DNA of 9,952 nucleotides from Candidatus Rifleibacteriota bacterium (lineage in GTDB: Bacteria > Riflebacteria > Ozemobacteria > Ozemobacterales > Ozemobacteraceae): contig JAFXRA010000385.1 of NCBI GenBank assembly GCA_017526725.1, positions 1-9,952 on the forward strand, in the 5' to 3' direction. A program made the position numbers and the translations under genes. Position 1 is the first letter of the stretch, and every line of letters starts with the position of its first letter. Below are positions 1 to 6,363 of this stretch, in pieces. The notes below the pieces were generated by a model. That model did no database searches. It was not told the origin of the DNA and saw only the letters and a program-made list of their open reading frames with translations.

Positions 1-1104
1 CTGAGAACCATAATTTTTATTTATCTCTAATCCATCAGACTGGGGTTTTATCATTATGCAGACAATGTTTTGAAGCCATGCATTTGTATATAAACCATGA
101 CTGGTAAGTTCCTGATTATCTTTTTCACCCAGCATTTCTCCATGGTCGCCAACCATAACAATTAGAGTCTGCTGATTATTAGCTTTATCTAGTTCCGTAA
201 TATCATTTATAAATTTATAAAAGACTTTATCTAGATAGATAAGAGCATTTTTATATTTTGATACCAAATCTATTCTTCCAAACTCATCTTTATTTTGGAA
301 TACCAAATTTTCCTTAGATTCAAACAAATCAAACGGGGCATGAGGATATACAGTTCTGTACCAAATAAAATATGGTTTTGAACAGTCCCTGTTTTTTAAA
401 TAATCAATAATAGTTTTTGTTGTAAATTCTTCTTTATATCCCCATATCCAGGTATTCTTATTGTCTACTCGCTCAGAAGAGTTAAAAGAAAAAGAGTAAT
501 CAAAAGGCATGATTTTGGTCAGATTTATTAAACCACCATCATAAAGACTTTCCGATGAAAACAAATAAGTATTGTAATTTTGTTTTTTTAATTCATTAAC
601 TAGTCCTTTATGCACCATGTTTGGATTTTGATTTATAAACAAATGGCTAAAAGGAATCATAGAAGTTATCATTGCATAATCACCGCATGTTGATTCTGGA
701 AAACATGAAAATATAAAAGGAAAGATTACCATACGGTTTTTCAATTTACTCATTAATGGCCAAGTTCTTGCTTCTTTTTCTCCAAACATATTTACATAAC
801 GCCAATGAACAGATTCTAATGTGATTAAAATTACATTTGTTTTTTGATTGTTAATATCCTTTACTTCTTTTTCTGTATATTTTTTTAAAGGAATATTACA
901 TTCTTCAAAACCTTTATTAATCTCTTCCATAAATAACTTTTTAGAAAAATACTTAGACAGCGGTAAACTATTTATCAATTCGAAAAATGGATCTCGCAAT
1001 AGCTGCGGAATTGGCGAACTTAATTGAAGTAGAGCAGCAGATAATTGTGATGCTAATAAAACAAATATGAAGGAGGTTTTGAATACTTTGTTAGACAATA
1101 TTTT
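1..1104 (-). CDS. Sulfatase/LTA-synthase-superfamily catalytic domain, partial (3' part of a frame-split gene)
   Basis: This open frame runs off the left edge of the window and has no ATG before 930, so it cannot start well on its own. It reads as the continuation of the membrane gene at 1053-2327. After one more hydrophobic stretch (about 1080-1025) comes an alkaline-phosphatase/sulfatase fold. NVILITLES holds the first metal-ligand Glu (codon near 816). PESTCGDYAMITSMIP carries the likely nucleophile Thr (codon 688-690). YPHAPF (near 342) matches the substrate-side His motif, and VGDHGEMLGE (near 150-125) is the Asp-His metal motif. Family members (LtaS, EptA, OpgB) transfer phosphoglycerol or phosphoethanolamine groups to envelope polymers outside the membrane; the substrate here is unknown. 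The catalytic residues look intact, so the domain is probably under selection. The true C-terminus lies beyond base 1. Confidence 0.82.
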
Positions 1105-2327
1105 TTGCTTTGACAATAAATAACAACAGAAACAACCAATGATACAATAATAATAGAAATGCTTAATGGGGACAAATACTTCAGACAGGTAGCCAAAGTT
1201 GTTTGCTTTATATCGTTCATTGTCATTGTCCAGGCAATGGTCTGATAGTTGAGTCTGAAATGGCTGTAATAAAAAAGAGCAGCATCAAGAATATAGAAGA
1301 AAACACTGATTATCGACAAGGTAAGGAAAACATATTTCCCTGTTTTTTTGATGACTTTTTCTGCTGCAAAAGATAAAGCGCTTATTATGGCAGCTATTAA
1401 AACAGTATTTCCTAATACAACAAATATATTGCAGATAGAAATAAAAAAAATAAGGTTATTTATCGTTATAAGCCGGAATAGAGGCAAGAGCAGGAAATAC
1501 ATTGTTGAAGCAGGTAAAATCCAGCTTAAAGCCAATGAGCTTTCGTCTTTATTTCTATATATAAAATAATACATTATAAAAGATGGAATATAGAATGTAA
1601 GCAGGGTGGCAATAGCTGACGTAATAAAAGAATGATGCAGATTCAATGTCATATTAACGTAAAGCACAGAAAGTAAATTAATGATGAATTGAATAAGAAA
1701 TACAGGAAAAGAAGAAAACTTCCTTGAACTATTCATTCCTAATATTGCAATTAAGCAGTAAGAAATCATTACTATTATGGTAAAGTCATTTTTGTGGAAT
1801 CCCAAAAAAGAAAAAGGTATTATCCAGAAAGGAATAGAATATTCTATGTGTTCACATTTGCTGCAGATATAATATATAAAAAACATCAGCAATAAGGACC
1901 ATACAATATATGGCGGTTCAAAGAAACAATCCAGTATAATATTATATGAAATAGCAGAAAAAGGGTCATTTGAAATTATTAACAACATCAGATAGGATAT
2001 ATTTGTGTTTTCTATAGTTCTCTTAAACAACGATACAGAAACAAATGACACTGCAAAATATATAAAAAAGCTTTTTATTGTTTTATCATCTGTTTGTTTC
2101 AGCTTTTTTACAAAAAAAACAAGAGTTATTACTGAAATAATAATTAAACCCCAGGAAACTATTGGCGGAAATAATTCAAACTCGCCCGGTCTCCAGATAT
2201 TATCAAAATTACTAGGCAATGCGAGAATAAAAGATAATAATCTCAAAAAAAACAATATAAGTGTTAAACCTAAGACATTGTTTATTGTCACTATATAATT
2301 TCCTGTATATTTAACATTTATATACAT
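1053..2327 (-). CDS. Polytopic membrane N-terminal part of the LTA-synthase-like enzyme
   Basis: The 424 codons from the ATG at 2327 encode roughly ten to twelve hydrophobic segments, e.g. around residues 17-38, 57-73, 87-101 and 138-153, and a last one near 385-405 (ISIIIVSLVVSVVIY). The frame ends at a TAG at 1053-1055, just where the sulfatase domain opens in the -1 frame. Both frames are open together from 1053 to 1284. LTA-synthase-like enzymes are single proteins with TM segments followed by an extracytoplasmic sulfatase domain, so this is best read as the front half of one gene with the entry at 1-1104. The classic LtaS membrane part has about five TM helices; this one is much longer. 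No Shine-Dalgarno sequence is seen before the ATG. The region looks more AT-rich than the housekeeping genes to its right. Confidence 0.75.
   Translation of the reverse strand: MYINVKYTGNYIVTINNVLGLTLILFFLRLLSFILALPSNFDNIWRPGEFELFPPIVSWGLIIISVITLVFFVKKLKQTDDKTIKSFFIYFAVSFVSVSLFKRTIENTNISYLMLLIISNDPFSAISYNIILDCFFEPPYIVWSLLLMFFIYYICSKCEHIEYSIPFWIIPFSFLGFHKNDFTIIVMISYCLIAILGMNSSRKFSSFPVFLIQFIINLLSVLYVNMTLNLHHSFITSAIATLLTFYIPSFIMYYFIYRNKDESSLALSWILPASTMYFLLLPLFRLITINNLIFFISICNIFVVLGNTVLIAAIISALSFAAEKVIKKTGKYVFLTLSIISVFFYILDAALFYYSHFRLNYQTIAWTMTMNDIKQTTLATCLKYLSPLSISIIIVSLVVSVVIYCQSKKYCLTKYSKPPSYLFY
1101..1106 (-). other. Probable -1 frameshift site (run of six A on the coding strand)
   Basis: In coding orientation the zero frame reads AGC AAA AAA TAT, and the sulfatase frame continues from the last A as ATA TTG TCT. 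A seventh A here would join SKK to ILSNKVFK and give one continuous protein of over 770 residues. The two frames overlap from 1053 to 1284, so the exact shift point is inferred. The homopolymer directly after a clean transmembrane segment is the most economical place. Either a sequencing or assembly indel, a real mutation, or slippage on C-AAA-AAA would explain it. Confidence 0.55.
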
Positions 2328-2374
2328 TATACTTATAAGAAATGAATTTTAAAGAAAAACTTTAATGTTTTAGG

Positions 2375-2380
2375 ATTATA
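2375..2380 (-). promoter_or_regulatory. Possible -10 box for the membrane/sulfatase gene
   Basis: The minus strand reads TATAAT here, 47 bases before the ATG at 2327. No convincing -35 box lies at 16-18 bases, so this is only a candidate in an AT-rich divergent intergenic region. Confidence 0.3.
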
Positions 2381-2407
2381 GTTTTTTTATTAAGCTTTAC
2401 GTAATAA

Positions 2408-2437
2408 TTGACAAAGAAACTAATGTTGAGGTAGTCT
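2408..2437 (+). promoter_or_regulatory. Possible promoter of the HAMP-like gene
   Basis: A perfect TTGACA lies at 2408-2413. The best -10 match at 18 bases is TAGTCT (2432-2437), only three of six. No FliA-type GCCGATAA box is visible. The -35 is convincing; the pairing is weak. Confidence 0.35.
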
Positions 2438-2450
2438 AAAAAGACAAAGT

Positions 2451-2463
2451 ACCCTAGGAGGGT
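2451..2463 (+). promoter_or_regulatory. Ribosome binding site inside a small inverted repeat, before a GTG start
   Basis: AGGAGGG at 2456-2462 sits eight bases before the GTG at 2471 and fixes that start. The site lies within ACCCT-AGG-AGGGT, a perfect five-base inverted repeat with a three-base loop, so the mRNA could fold over its own Shine-Dalgarno sequence. Confidence 0.6.
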
Positions 2464-2470
2464 TTATACT

Positions 2471-3091
2471 GTGAGTGCAAGTCAACGTAAAAATTACTTT
2501 ATAGCAAAAGATATGCAAAGCAAATTTGCAGGTACTATACTTTTGTTAACTTTGCTTGTTGCGGTCATCACTGCATGCAATATTTATGTTTTAGGCTGTT
2601 TCTTTGTTGAAAAAAACACTACCTTAGCACAACAAAATGATGTTTCAGCATTAATTCATGATTTTGTCAGCAATTATTGGCCAAGATTGGTTGTTTTGGT
2701 TTGTGTGAATGTCATAATAGTATTTATGGTCAGTGTTATCTATTCACATCAAACAGCAGGACCTGCCTATAAACTAGAAAAAAGTATAAAACGAATTACA
2801 GAAGGCGATTTAACTTTTCAGGTTAGCCTTCGTAGAAACGATAACTTAAAAGAATTAGCTGCTGCATTAAATGAACTTCTTGAAAAGTTTAGAACAACTT
2901 TAAGCAAAACCAAAAGCTTGACTGAAGACATCAACAATAAGCTTGGTTCTGTAAAAGGCGATGAAAAATATGCTCAGATAGTTTCTGATTCGTCAGAATT
3001 AAGACAGCTTGTTGATCAGTTTAAGCTTGAACCAGATAAAACATCTTCAGATTTAGAAAAAGAAGATGAAAGTTCAGAAGAAAAAGCCTAA
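2471..3091 (+). CDS. Two-TM HAMP-domain protein without an output domain
   Basis: The 206-residue protein starts at GTG, supported by a strong AGGAGGG. A short basic cytoplasmic N-terminus (QRKNYFIAK) is followed by TM1 at about 19-46, an outside loop of roughly 25 residues, and TM2 at about 72-91. A HAMP-like linker follows at about 92-145, including AGPAYKLEKSI, ITEGDL and LKELAAALNEL. The tail (146-206) is charged, possibly coiled, and ends in an acidic Glu/Asp/Ser-rich segment. HAMP domains pass transmembrane signals to kinase, cyclase or methyl-accepting domains, but none is present here. The periplasmic loop is too short for a usual sensor domain. It could be a stand-alone adaptor or an accessory to chemoreceptors. 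That idea rests on its position converging on the cheC-cheD-fliA operon and is inference. TAA stop, then a strong terminator. Confidence 0.8.
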   Translation: MSASQRKNYFIAKDMQSKFAGTILLLTLLVAVITACNIYVLGCFFVEKNTTLAQQNDVSALIHDFVSNYWPRLVVLVCVNVIIVFMVSVIYSHQTAGPAYKLEKSIKRITEGDLTFQVSLRRNDNLKELAAALNELLEKFRTTLSKTKSLTEDINNKLGSVKGDEKYAQIVSDSSELRQLVDQFKLEPDKTSSDLEKEDESSEEKA

Positions 3092-3121
3092 TATTAAATT
3101 TTAAAAATCTAATTCAAATAA

Positions 3122-3154
3122 AAAACCGCCTGTTTTATTAAAACAGGCGGTTTT
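3122..3154. terminator. Bidirectional intrinsic terminator between the HAMP-like gene and fliA
   Basis: A perfect 15-base inverted repeat (arms 3122-3136 and 3140-3154, loop ATT) has the GC core CCGCCTG/CAGGCGG flanked by A runs on the left and T runs on the right. It therefore gives a U-tract in both directions and can end both converging transcripts. Confidence 0.93.
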
Positions 3155-3164
3155 CTTATTCCTA

Positions 3165-4004
3165 TTAACTCTGAACCAAAGCTTCCTTTATTCGGCTCAA
3201 TCGTCCTCGTAGCCTTAATATTGCTTTTGTATGCAATTGAGAAACTCTTGAATCCGATACTCCTAGGATTTTACCTATTTCTTTCGATGTTAATTCTTCA
3301 TAGTAGTATAAAGTTATAACCATTCGTTCGCGGTCAGACAATTTTGAGATAGCATCTGCAAGAATCTTTTTCGCTTCTGCTTCTTCAATTTTGGTCTGCG
3401 GATTTTCACTTTTTTCATCTTCAATGTAATCGAAACGAGATGAACCTTCATCATCATCATAAAACATTTCATCTAATGAAAGTAAAAGTGATTTTTTGGT
3501 TTCATCAAAAAGCTTATGCAGTTCAGAAATATCCACACCTAAGTATTCGGCAACTTCATCATCTTTTGCATCACGTCCAAGCTTGCCTTCAAGTTTTGCA
3601 TAGGCTTTTTCCAATTTGCGTGCTTTTTGTCTGATAGAACGCGGAGTCCAGTCCAAAATACGCAATTCGTCGAATATAGCACCTCGAATACGGGTTTTTG
3701 CGTAAGTTTTAAACTTGACGTTTTTATCAATATCGTATTTATCAATAGCATCAATAAGGCCAAGAATACCATAGCTGACTAAGTCGTCAAATTCTACATT
3801 GCTCGGAAGATTTACAGCTATTCTTCCTGCTACATATTTGACAAAAGAAGCATACTTCATAATCAGCGCATCTTTAATTCTCTGATCATGATTATTCTTG
3901 TATTGTTCCCAAAGTTTTTGGTCGTCTTCGTCTTGAAGCCTTGTTTTAACCAATGGGTCAATAAAGCCTTCTGAGTCGGTTTCTATAAGAAGTTCTTTGT
4001 TCAC
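3165..4004 (-). CDS. fliA: RNA polymerase sigma factor for flagellar genes (FliA/SigD/WhiG family)
   Basis: This 279-residue sigma-70-family protein binds core RNA polymerase and should direct late flagellar and chemotaxis genes. Region 2 spans about 31-115, with LWEQYKNN, VEFDDLVSYGILGLIDAIDKYD and FKTYAKTRIRGAIFDELR. The family signature DWTPRSIRQKARKLE marks the start of region 3. Region 4 contains LSDRERMVITLYYYEELT and the helix-turn-helix EIGKILGVSDSRVSQLHTKA. The start is GTG at 4004, preceded by GGAGGG at 4010-4015. The N-terminus is about 25 residues longer than in E. coli FliA (239) or B. subtilis SigD (254). It is the last gene of the cheC operon, with the upstream gene ending 24 bases before. 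No anti-sigma factor FlgM is in the window. The FliA versus WhiG assignment rests on the chemotaxis context. Confidence 0.94.
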   Translation of the reverse strand: MNKELLIETDSEGFIDPLVKTRLQDEDDQKLWEQYKNNHDQRIKDALIMKYASFVKYVAGRIAVNLPSNVEFDDLVSYGILGLIDAIDKYDIDKNVKFKTYAKTRIRGAIFDELRILDWTPRSIRQKARKLEKAYAKLEGKLGRDAKDDEVAEYLGVDISELHKLFDETKKSLLLSLDEMFYDDDEGSSRFDYIEDEKSENPQTKIEEAEAKKILADAISKLSDRERMVITLYYYEELTSKEIGKILGVSDSRVSQLHTKAILRLRGRLSRIKEALVQS

Positions 4005-4009
4005 CTCAT

Positions 4010-4015
4010 CCCTCC
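4010..4015 (-). promoter_or_regulatory. Ribosome binding site that fixes the GTG start of fliA
   Basis: The minus strand reads GGAGGG-ATGAG-GTG. The ATG just before the GTG is out of frame and meets TGA after two codons, so the GTG at 4004 is the real start. Confidence 0.75.
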
Positions 4016-4028
4016 GTGTCTGGCTGCC

Positions 4029-4406
4029 TTATGAGGCCACTGCTGAACTGCCGTCTATTACTACAGTTTCAGACTTTGGCTCATCGGTAGGGGTGCCATT
4101 TTCTGTATGATTGGAAATAACTTTACAATCTTCAAGAAGATCTCCTAATTCTGCTTGAAGTTCCTGGTCTTCGCCTTTTATTTCTTTTTGTAATTTTACA
4201 CTTTCCTGTTCCTGAACAACAGGCATGAAAATCACTTCAAGAACACTACCAAAAAATGTTCCTAGAAAACCAAAAATAAAGAAAATTACCGTTCCTCTAT
4301 AAATAATGGTATTACTAGCAACATTCTGTGAAACTGCCATTAACATTATAATACTAGTCACCGTAGTAGCAAGGAAAACCCCTATAAGCAAAGAAAGTCT
4401 TGACAT
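4029..4406 (-). CDS. Uncharacterised two-TM protein encoded between cheD and fliA
   Basis: This 125-residue protein is one I do not recognise. Two membrane segments are clear: about residues 5-25 (LLIGVFLATTVTSIIMLMAV) and 38-61, the second with a glycine pattern (GFLGTFFG) suited to helix packing. The soluble tail from about 65 onward is rich in Glu, Gln and Lys (QEQESVKLQKEIKGED), may be partly coiled, and ends in a low-complexity Ser/Thr/Ala segment. The Arg at position 3 suggests both ends are cytoplasmic. Its ATG directly follows the cheD TAA, and an AGGGAA ribosome binding site lies inside the end of cheD, so translation is probably coupled. In B. subtilis a membrane protein gene, swrB, lies next to sigD. 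This one lies on the other side of the sigma gene, and I see no clear similarity. A motility-related role is inferred from position only. Confidence 0.8.
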   Translation of the reverse strand: MSRLSLLIGVFLATTVTSIIMLMAVSQNVASNTIIYRGTVIFFIFGFLGTFFGSVLEVIFMPVVQEQESVKLQKEIKGEDQELQAELGDLLEDCKVISNHTENGTPTDEPKSETVVIDGSSAVAS

Positions 4407-4892
4407 TTAGAGTTCCCTCACCGCTTCGCCAACAATATATACTTTTACAACACCGCTTGATAGATCAAATTCAATAGAACGTCCATGTGTTCCGCCAGTA
4501 TCTTCACATTTCAGCGGAATATTATGCTTTTTTAAAGCAGCTTTTACAGCAACTGTGTTGTCTCTGCCAATTGTGTTGCTAAAATCTTCAGTAGGCGGAA
4601 ACATTTCTGAACCGCCAAATATTTTAGCTTCTAAGCCTACTCTAAGAGCTCCTTCATCTAATACAGCTTCTATCAAAGCAGGAACAGCTGTGTCTGCAAA
4701 TTTAATAGTGTTTATGCTAGACAAATCCATTCCAGAAGAATCAGGCAGCATAATATGAGCAAGACCGCCAACATGTCTGGCAGCATCATACATTGACAAT
4801 ATAATGCATGAACCTATTCCGTATACAGCTAACTGTGATGGAGATTTAGCTGTTTTAAGCTGACTCATTCCTACTGGTATAACTGAAGGCAT
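4407..4892 (-). CDS. cheD: Chemoreceptor glutamine deamidase CheD
   Basis: CheD (161 residues) deamidates glutamines on methyl-accepting chemotaxis proteins and, when bound to CheC, raises CheC phosphatase activity. The catalytic Cys29 is in YGIGSCIILSMYD, and the partner His46 follows in GGLAHIMLP. Further family landmarks are the KIFGGSEMF segment, NTIGRDN, and the C-terminal GTHGRSIEFD followed by G-x-V-x-V. Length is normal for the family. The start ATG overlaps the cheC stop by one base (TAATG), a sign of translational coupling and a fixed ratio to CheC. As I recall, a Thr six residues before the catalytic Cys aids the reaction in Thermotoga CheD; here that position is Val23, a possible difference in activity. 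Confidence 0.95.
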   Translation of the reverse strand: MPSVIPVGMSQLKTAKSPSQLAVYGIGSCIILSMYDAARHVGGLAHIMLPDSSGMDLSSINTIKFADTAVPALIEAVLDEGALRVGLEAKIFGGSEMFPPTEDFSNTIGRDNTVAVKAALKKHNIPLKCEDTGGTHGRSIEFDLSSGVVKVYIVGEAVREL

Positions 4893-5512
4893 TATTCTGC
4901 TACTCCTATTTTCTGAAGAAGTAACTTAAGAGAATCAGGAGCTGGCAGTATAAAAATATGAATTCTCATATCTTCCTGTTCTTCAATAAAAGAGGTTTCC
5001 ATCATTAAAACTTTATCGCTGACAGCTGTCATATCGGCTACAACATTATCTATCATAGCACCAGCATAATCAAAATTTAGAGATGGAAGAGAGTTAAGCA
5101 TCGGAGTCTGAGTCAAAACAGACAACGCATTTAAAAAAGCTCCTGCCAAAATATTTCCTATTTCTCTCATACATGAACTTTCCATTTCTCCCATCTTAGT
5201 AAGAGAAGAAATTTCAAAGCCGGGCATCAAAGTTTTAAGTATTTTTATTGAAGTGGCTTCAGGTATGAGCAACAGAAAACGACCCGATATTTCACCCATT
5301 ATCTTTAGGAATATTCCCAATAAAGGAGTATTTGGTCCCCCAACAATCTTGGGTATATCGTTTAAATCCATAATAGAGGCGTTGGGAACAGACATATCAA
5401 TTTTTCTATTGAGAAATTGAGCCAACGCACTTGCAGCATTGCCTGAGCCTATGTTGCCTATTTCTCTAAGCGCGTCTAGCTGTTCTCTAGTTATATTTAA
5501 TACATTATCCAT
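4892..5512 (-). CDS. cheC: CheY-P phosphatase CheC
   Basis: CheC (206 residues; B. subtilis 209) removes phosphate from the response regulator CheY-P and binds CheD as part of adaptation. Both pseudo-symmetric active sites fit the family pattern D/S-x3-E-x2-N-x22-P. Site 1 has Asp13, Glu17, Asn20 and Pro43 (DALREIGNIGSGNAASAL). Site 2 has Ser113, Glu117, Asn120 and Pro143 (SCMREIGNILAGAFLNAL). Both sites are complete, as in CheC proper, whereas FliY and CheX vary more. The start ATG at 5512 has AGAGGT eight bases upstream and a sigma-70 promoter just before it. It is the first gene of the operon cheC-cheD-(4029-4406)-fliA. CheY, CheA and receptors are not in the window. Confidence 0.95.
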   Translation of the reverse strand: MDNVLNITREQLDALREIGNIGSGNAASALAQFLNRKIDMSVPNASIMDLNDIPKIVGGPNTPLLGIFLKIMGEISGRFLLLIPEATSIKILKTLMPGFEISSLTKMGEMESSCMREIGNILAGAFLNALSVLTQTPMLNSLPSLNFDYAGAMIDNVVADMTAVSDKVLMMETSFIEEQEDMRIHIFILPAPDSLKLLLQKIGVAE

Positions 5513-5545
5513 TAAATAGACCTCTGTGAACTACTAATCAGAGTT

Positions 5546-5574
5546 ATTATAAAGTACCCTTTTAAACTTTTCAA
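5546..5574 (-). promoter_or_regulatory. Sigma-70 promoter of the cheC-cheD-fliA operon
   Basis: The minus strand reads TTGAAA (5574-5569), a 17-base spacer, then TATAAT (5551-5546). Transcription should start near 5539, leaving a leader of about 27 bases with AGAGGT before the cheC ATG. The operon that encodes the flagellar sigma factor thus seems to be driven by the housekeeping sigma rather than by FliA itself. Confidence 0.75.
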
Positions 5575-5608
5575 TATCTCAAGAGAAAAAAATACAATAA
5601 AAATTAAA

Positions 5609-6205
5609 TTAATTTTCAAAAACCATAGAATTATATTTGTTCATTGCCTTATTTCCCTCATTAGACAACCAATATTGAGCAATCTCCGGAACCTGACCAA
5701 TTACTTGCTTTAATATTCTCGCCTCATTCGAAGAAATTTCACCTAGTACATGGGAAATCAGTTTTTCGTGTTCGCTGGCTCCATCATTCTCTTCAGACTT
5801 TGGCAACCCGACACCTATTCTCAAACGCCAGAATTCATCGCCTATTCTAGAGATAATTGACTTCAACCCGTTATGACCGCCGGCACTTCCATTAGCCCTG
5901 AGTCTGACTCTGCCAATAGGAAGATTAATGTCATCCTCAATTACAAGGATACTAGAAGCTTCTGTTGGTTTGTCTTCAAGAAAAGCCCAAACGGCATCGC
6001 CTGAATTATTCATGTAAGTCATGGGTTTAAGCAAATAATGTGTTTCAGAATTAAACCTGAATGAGGCTATCTCTGCCTTATATTTTCGAACAGGAGAAAA
6101 TACGGCAGTAAAAAAAGATGCAAGCTTGTCTATACTCCAAAAACCTACATTATGCCTTGTATTTTCGTATTCTTTTCCCGGATTGCCTAAACCTACAATT
6201 AACAT
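5609..6205 (-). CDS. pth: Peptidyl-tRNA hydrolase
   Basis: Pth (198 residues; E. coli 194) cleaves the ester bond of peptidyl-tRNAs that drop off the ribosome, recycling tRNA in the cytoplasm. The N-terminal signature LIVGLGNPGKEYENTRHNVG contains Asn8 and the catalytic His18. Other active-site residues are Asn66 in TYMNNSG, Asp91 in VIEDDINLPIG, and His110-Asn111 in GGHNGLKS. These match E. coli Asn10, His20, Asn68, Asp93, His113 and Asn114. The ATG at 6205 must be the start, because the conserved motif begins at residue 2. There is no Shine-Dalgarno sequence and the -10 box is six bases away, so the mRNA is probably leaderless. The cheC operon follows 96 bases later with its own promoter; gpmI is divergent. 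Confidence 0.97.
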   Translation of the reverse strand: MLIVGLGNPGKEYENTRHNVGFWSIDKLASFFTAVFSPVRKYKAEIASFRFNSETHYLLKPMTYMNNSGDAVWAFLEDKPTEASSILVIEDDINLPIGRVRLRANGSAGGHNGLKSIISRIGDEFWRLRIGVGLPKSEENDGASEHEKLISHVLGEISSNEARILKQVIGQVPEIAQYWLSNEGNKAMNKYNSMVFEN

Positions 6206-6211
6206 AAAAAT

Positions 6212-6240
6212 ATTATACTCTATTAGTCTTTTATATTCAA
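6212..6240 (-). promoter_or_regulatory. Sigma-70 promoter giving a predicted leaderless pth mRNA
   Basis: The minus strand reads TTGAAT (6240-6235), 17 bases, TATAAT (6217-6212), then six bases (ATTTTT) and the pth ATG. A usual start point seven bases after the -10 would fall on the A of the ATG, leaving no room for a ribosome binding site. Confidence 0.7.
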
Positions 6241-6297
6241 GACTTTAGAATAAGTATATTATTCAAAACGAGCAACAACAGCCTTTTTATAAGCCAT

Positions 6298-6326
6298 TTG
6301 ACATTAAAGCGTTTCATAGGTATAAT
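6298..6326 (+). promoter_or_regulatory. Perfect-consensus sigma-70 promoter of gpmI-gmk
   Basis: TTGACA (6298-6303), a 17-base spacer and TATAAT (6321-6326) match the consensus fully. The expected start near 6333 leaves a leader of about 30 bases with AGAAGG at 6353-6358 before the gpmI ATG. The promoter is divergent from that of pth. Confidence 0.88.
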
Positions 6327-6363
6327 CCCGATTTCAAATGATGCTAGATTATAGAAGGTTTAT

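Noticed and set aside
1348..2298. Plus-strand open frames at 1348-1569 and 2005-2298
   Set aside because: They are antisense shadows of the membrane gene, with no ribosome binding site and low-complexity Lys/Ile-rich translations.
2446..5560. The ten-base word AAAGTACCCT occurs upstream of both the HAMP-like gene (2446-2455) and cheC (5551-5560)
   Set aside because: The two copies differ in orientation relative to their genes and in position, and many shared ten-base words are expected by chance in 10 kb.
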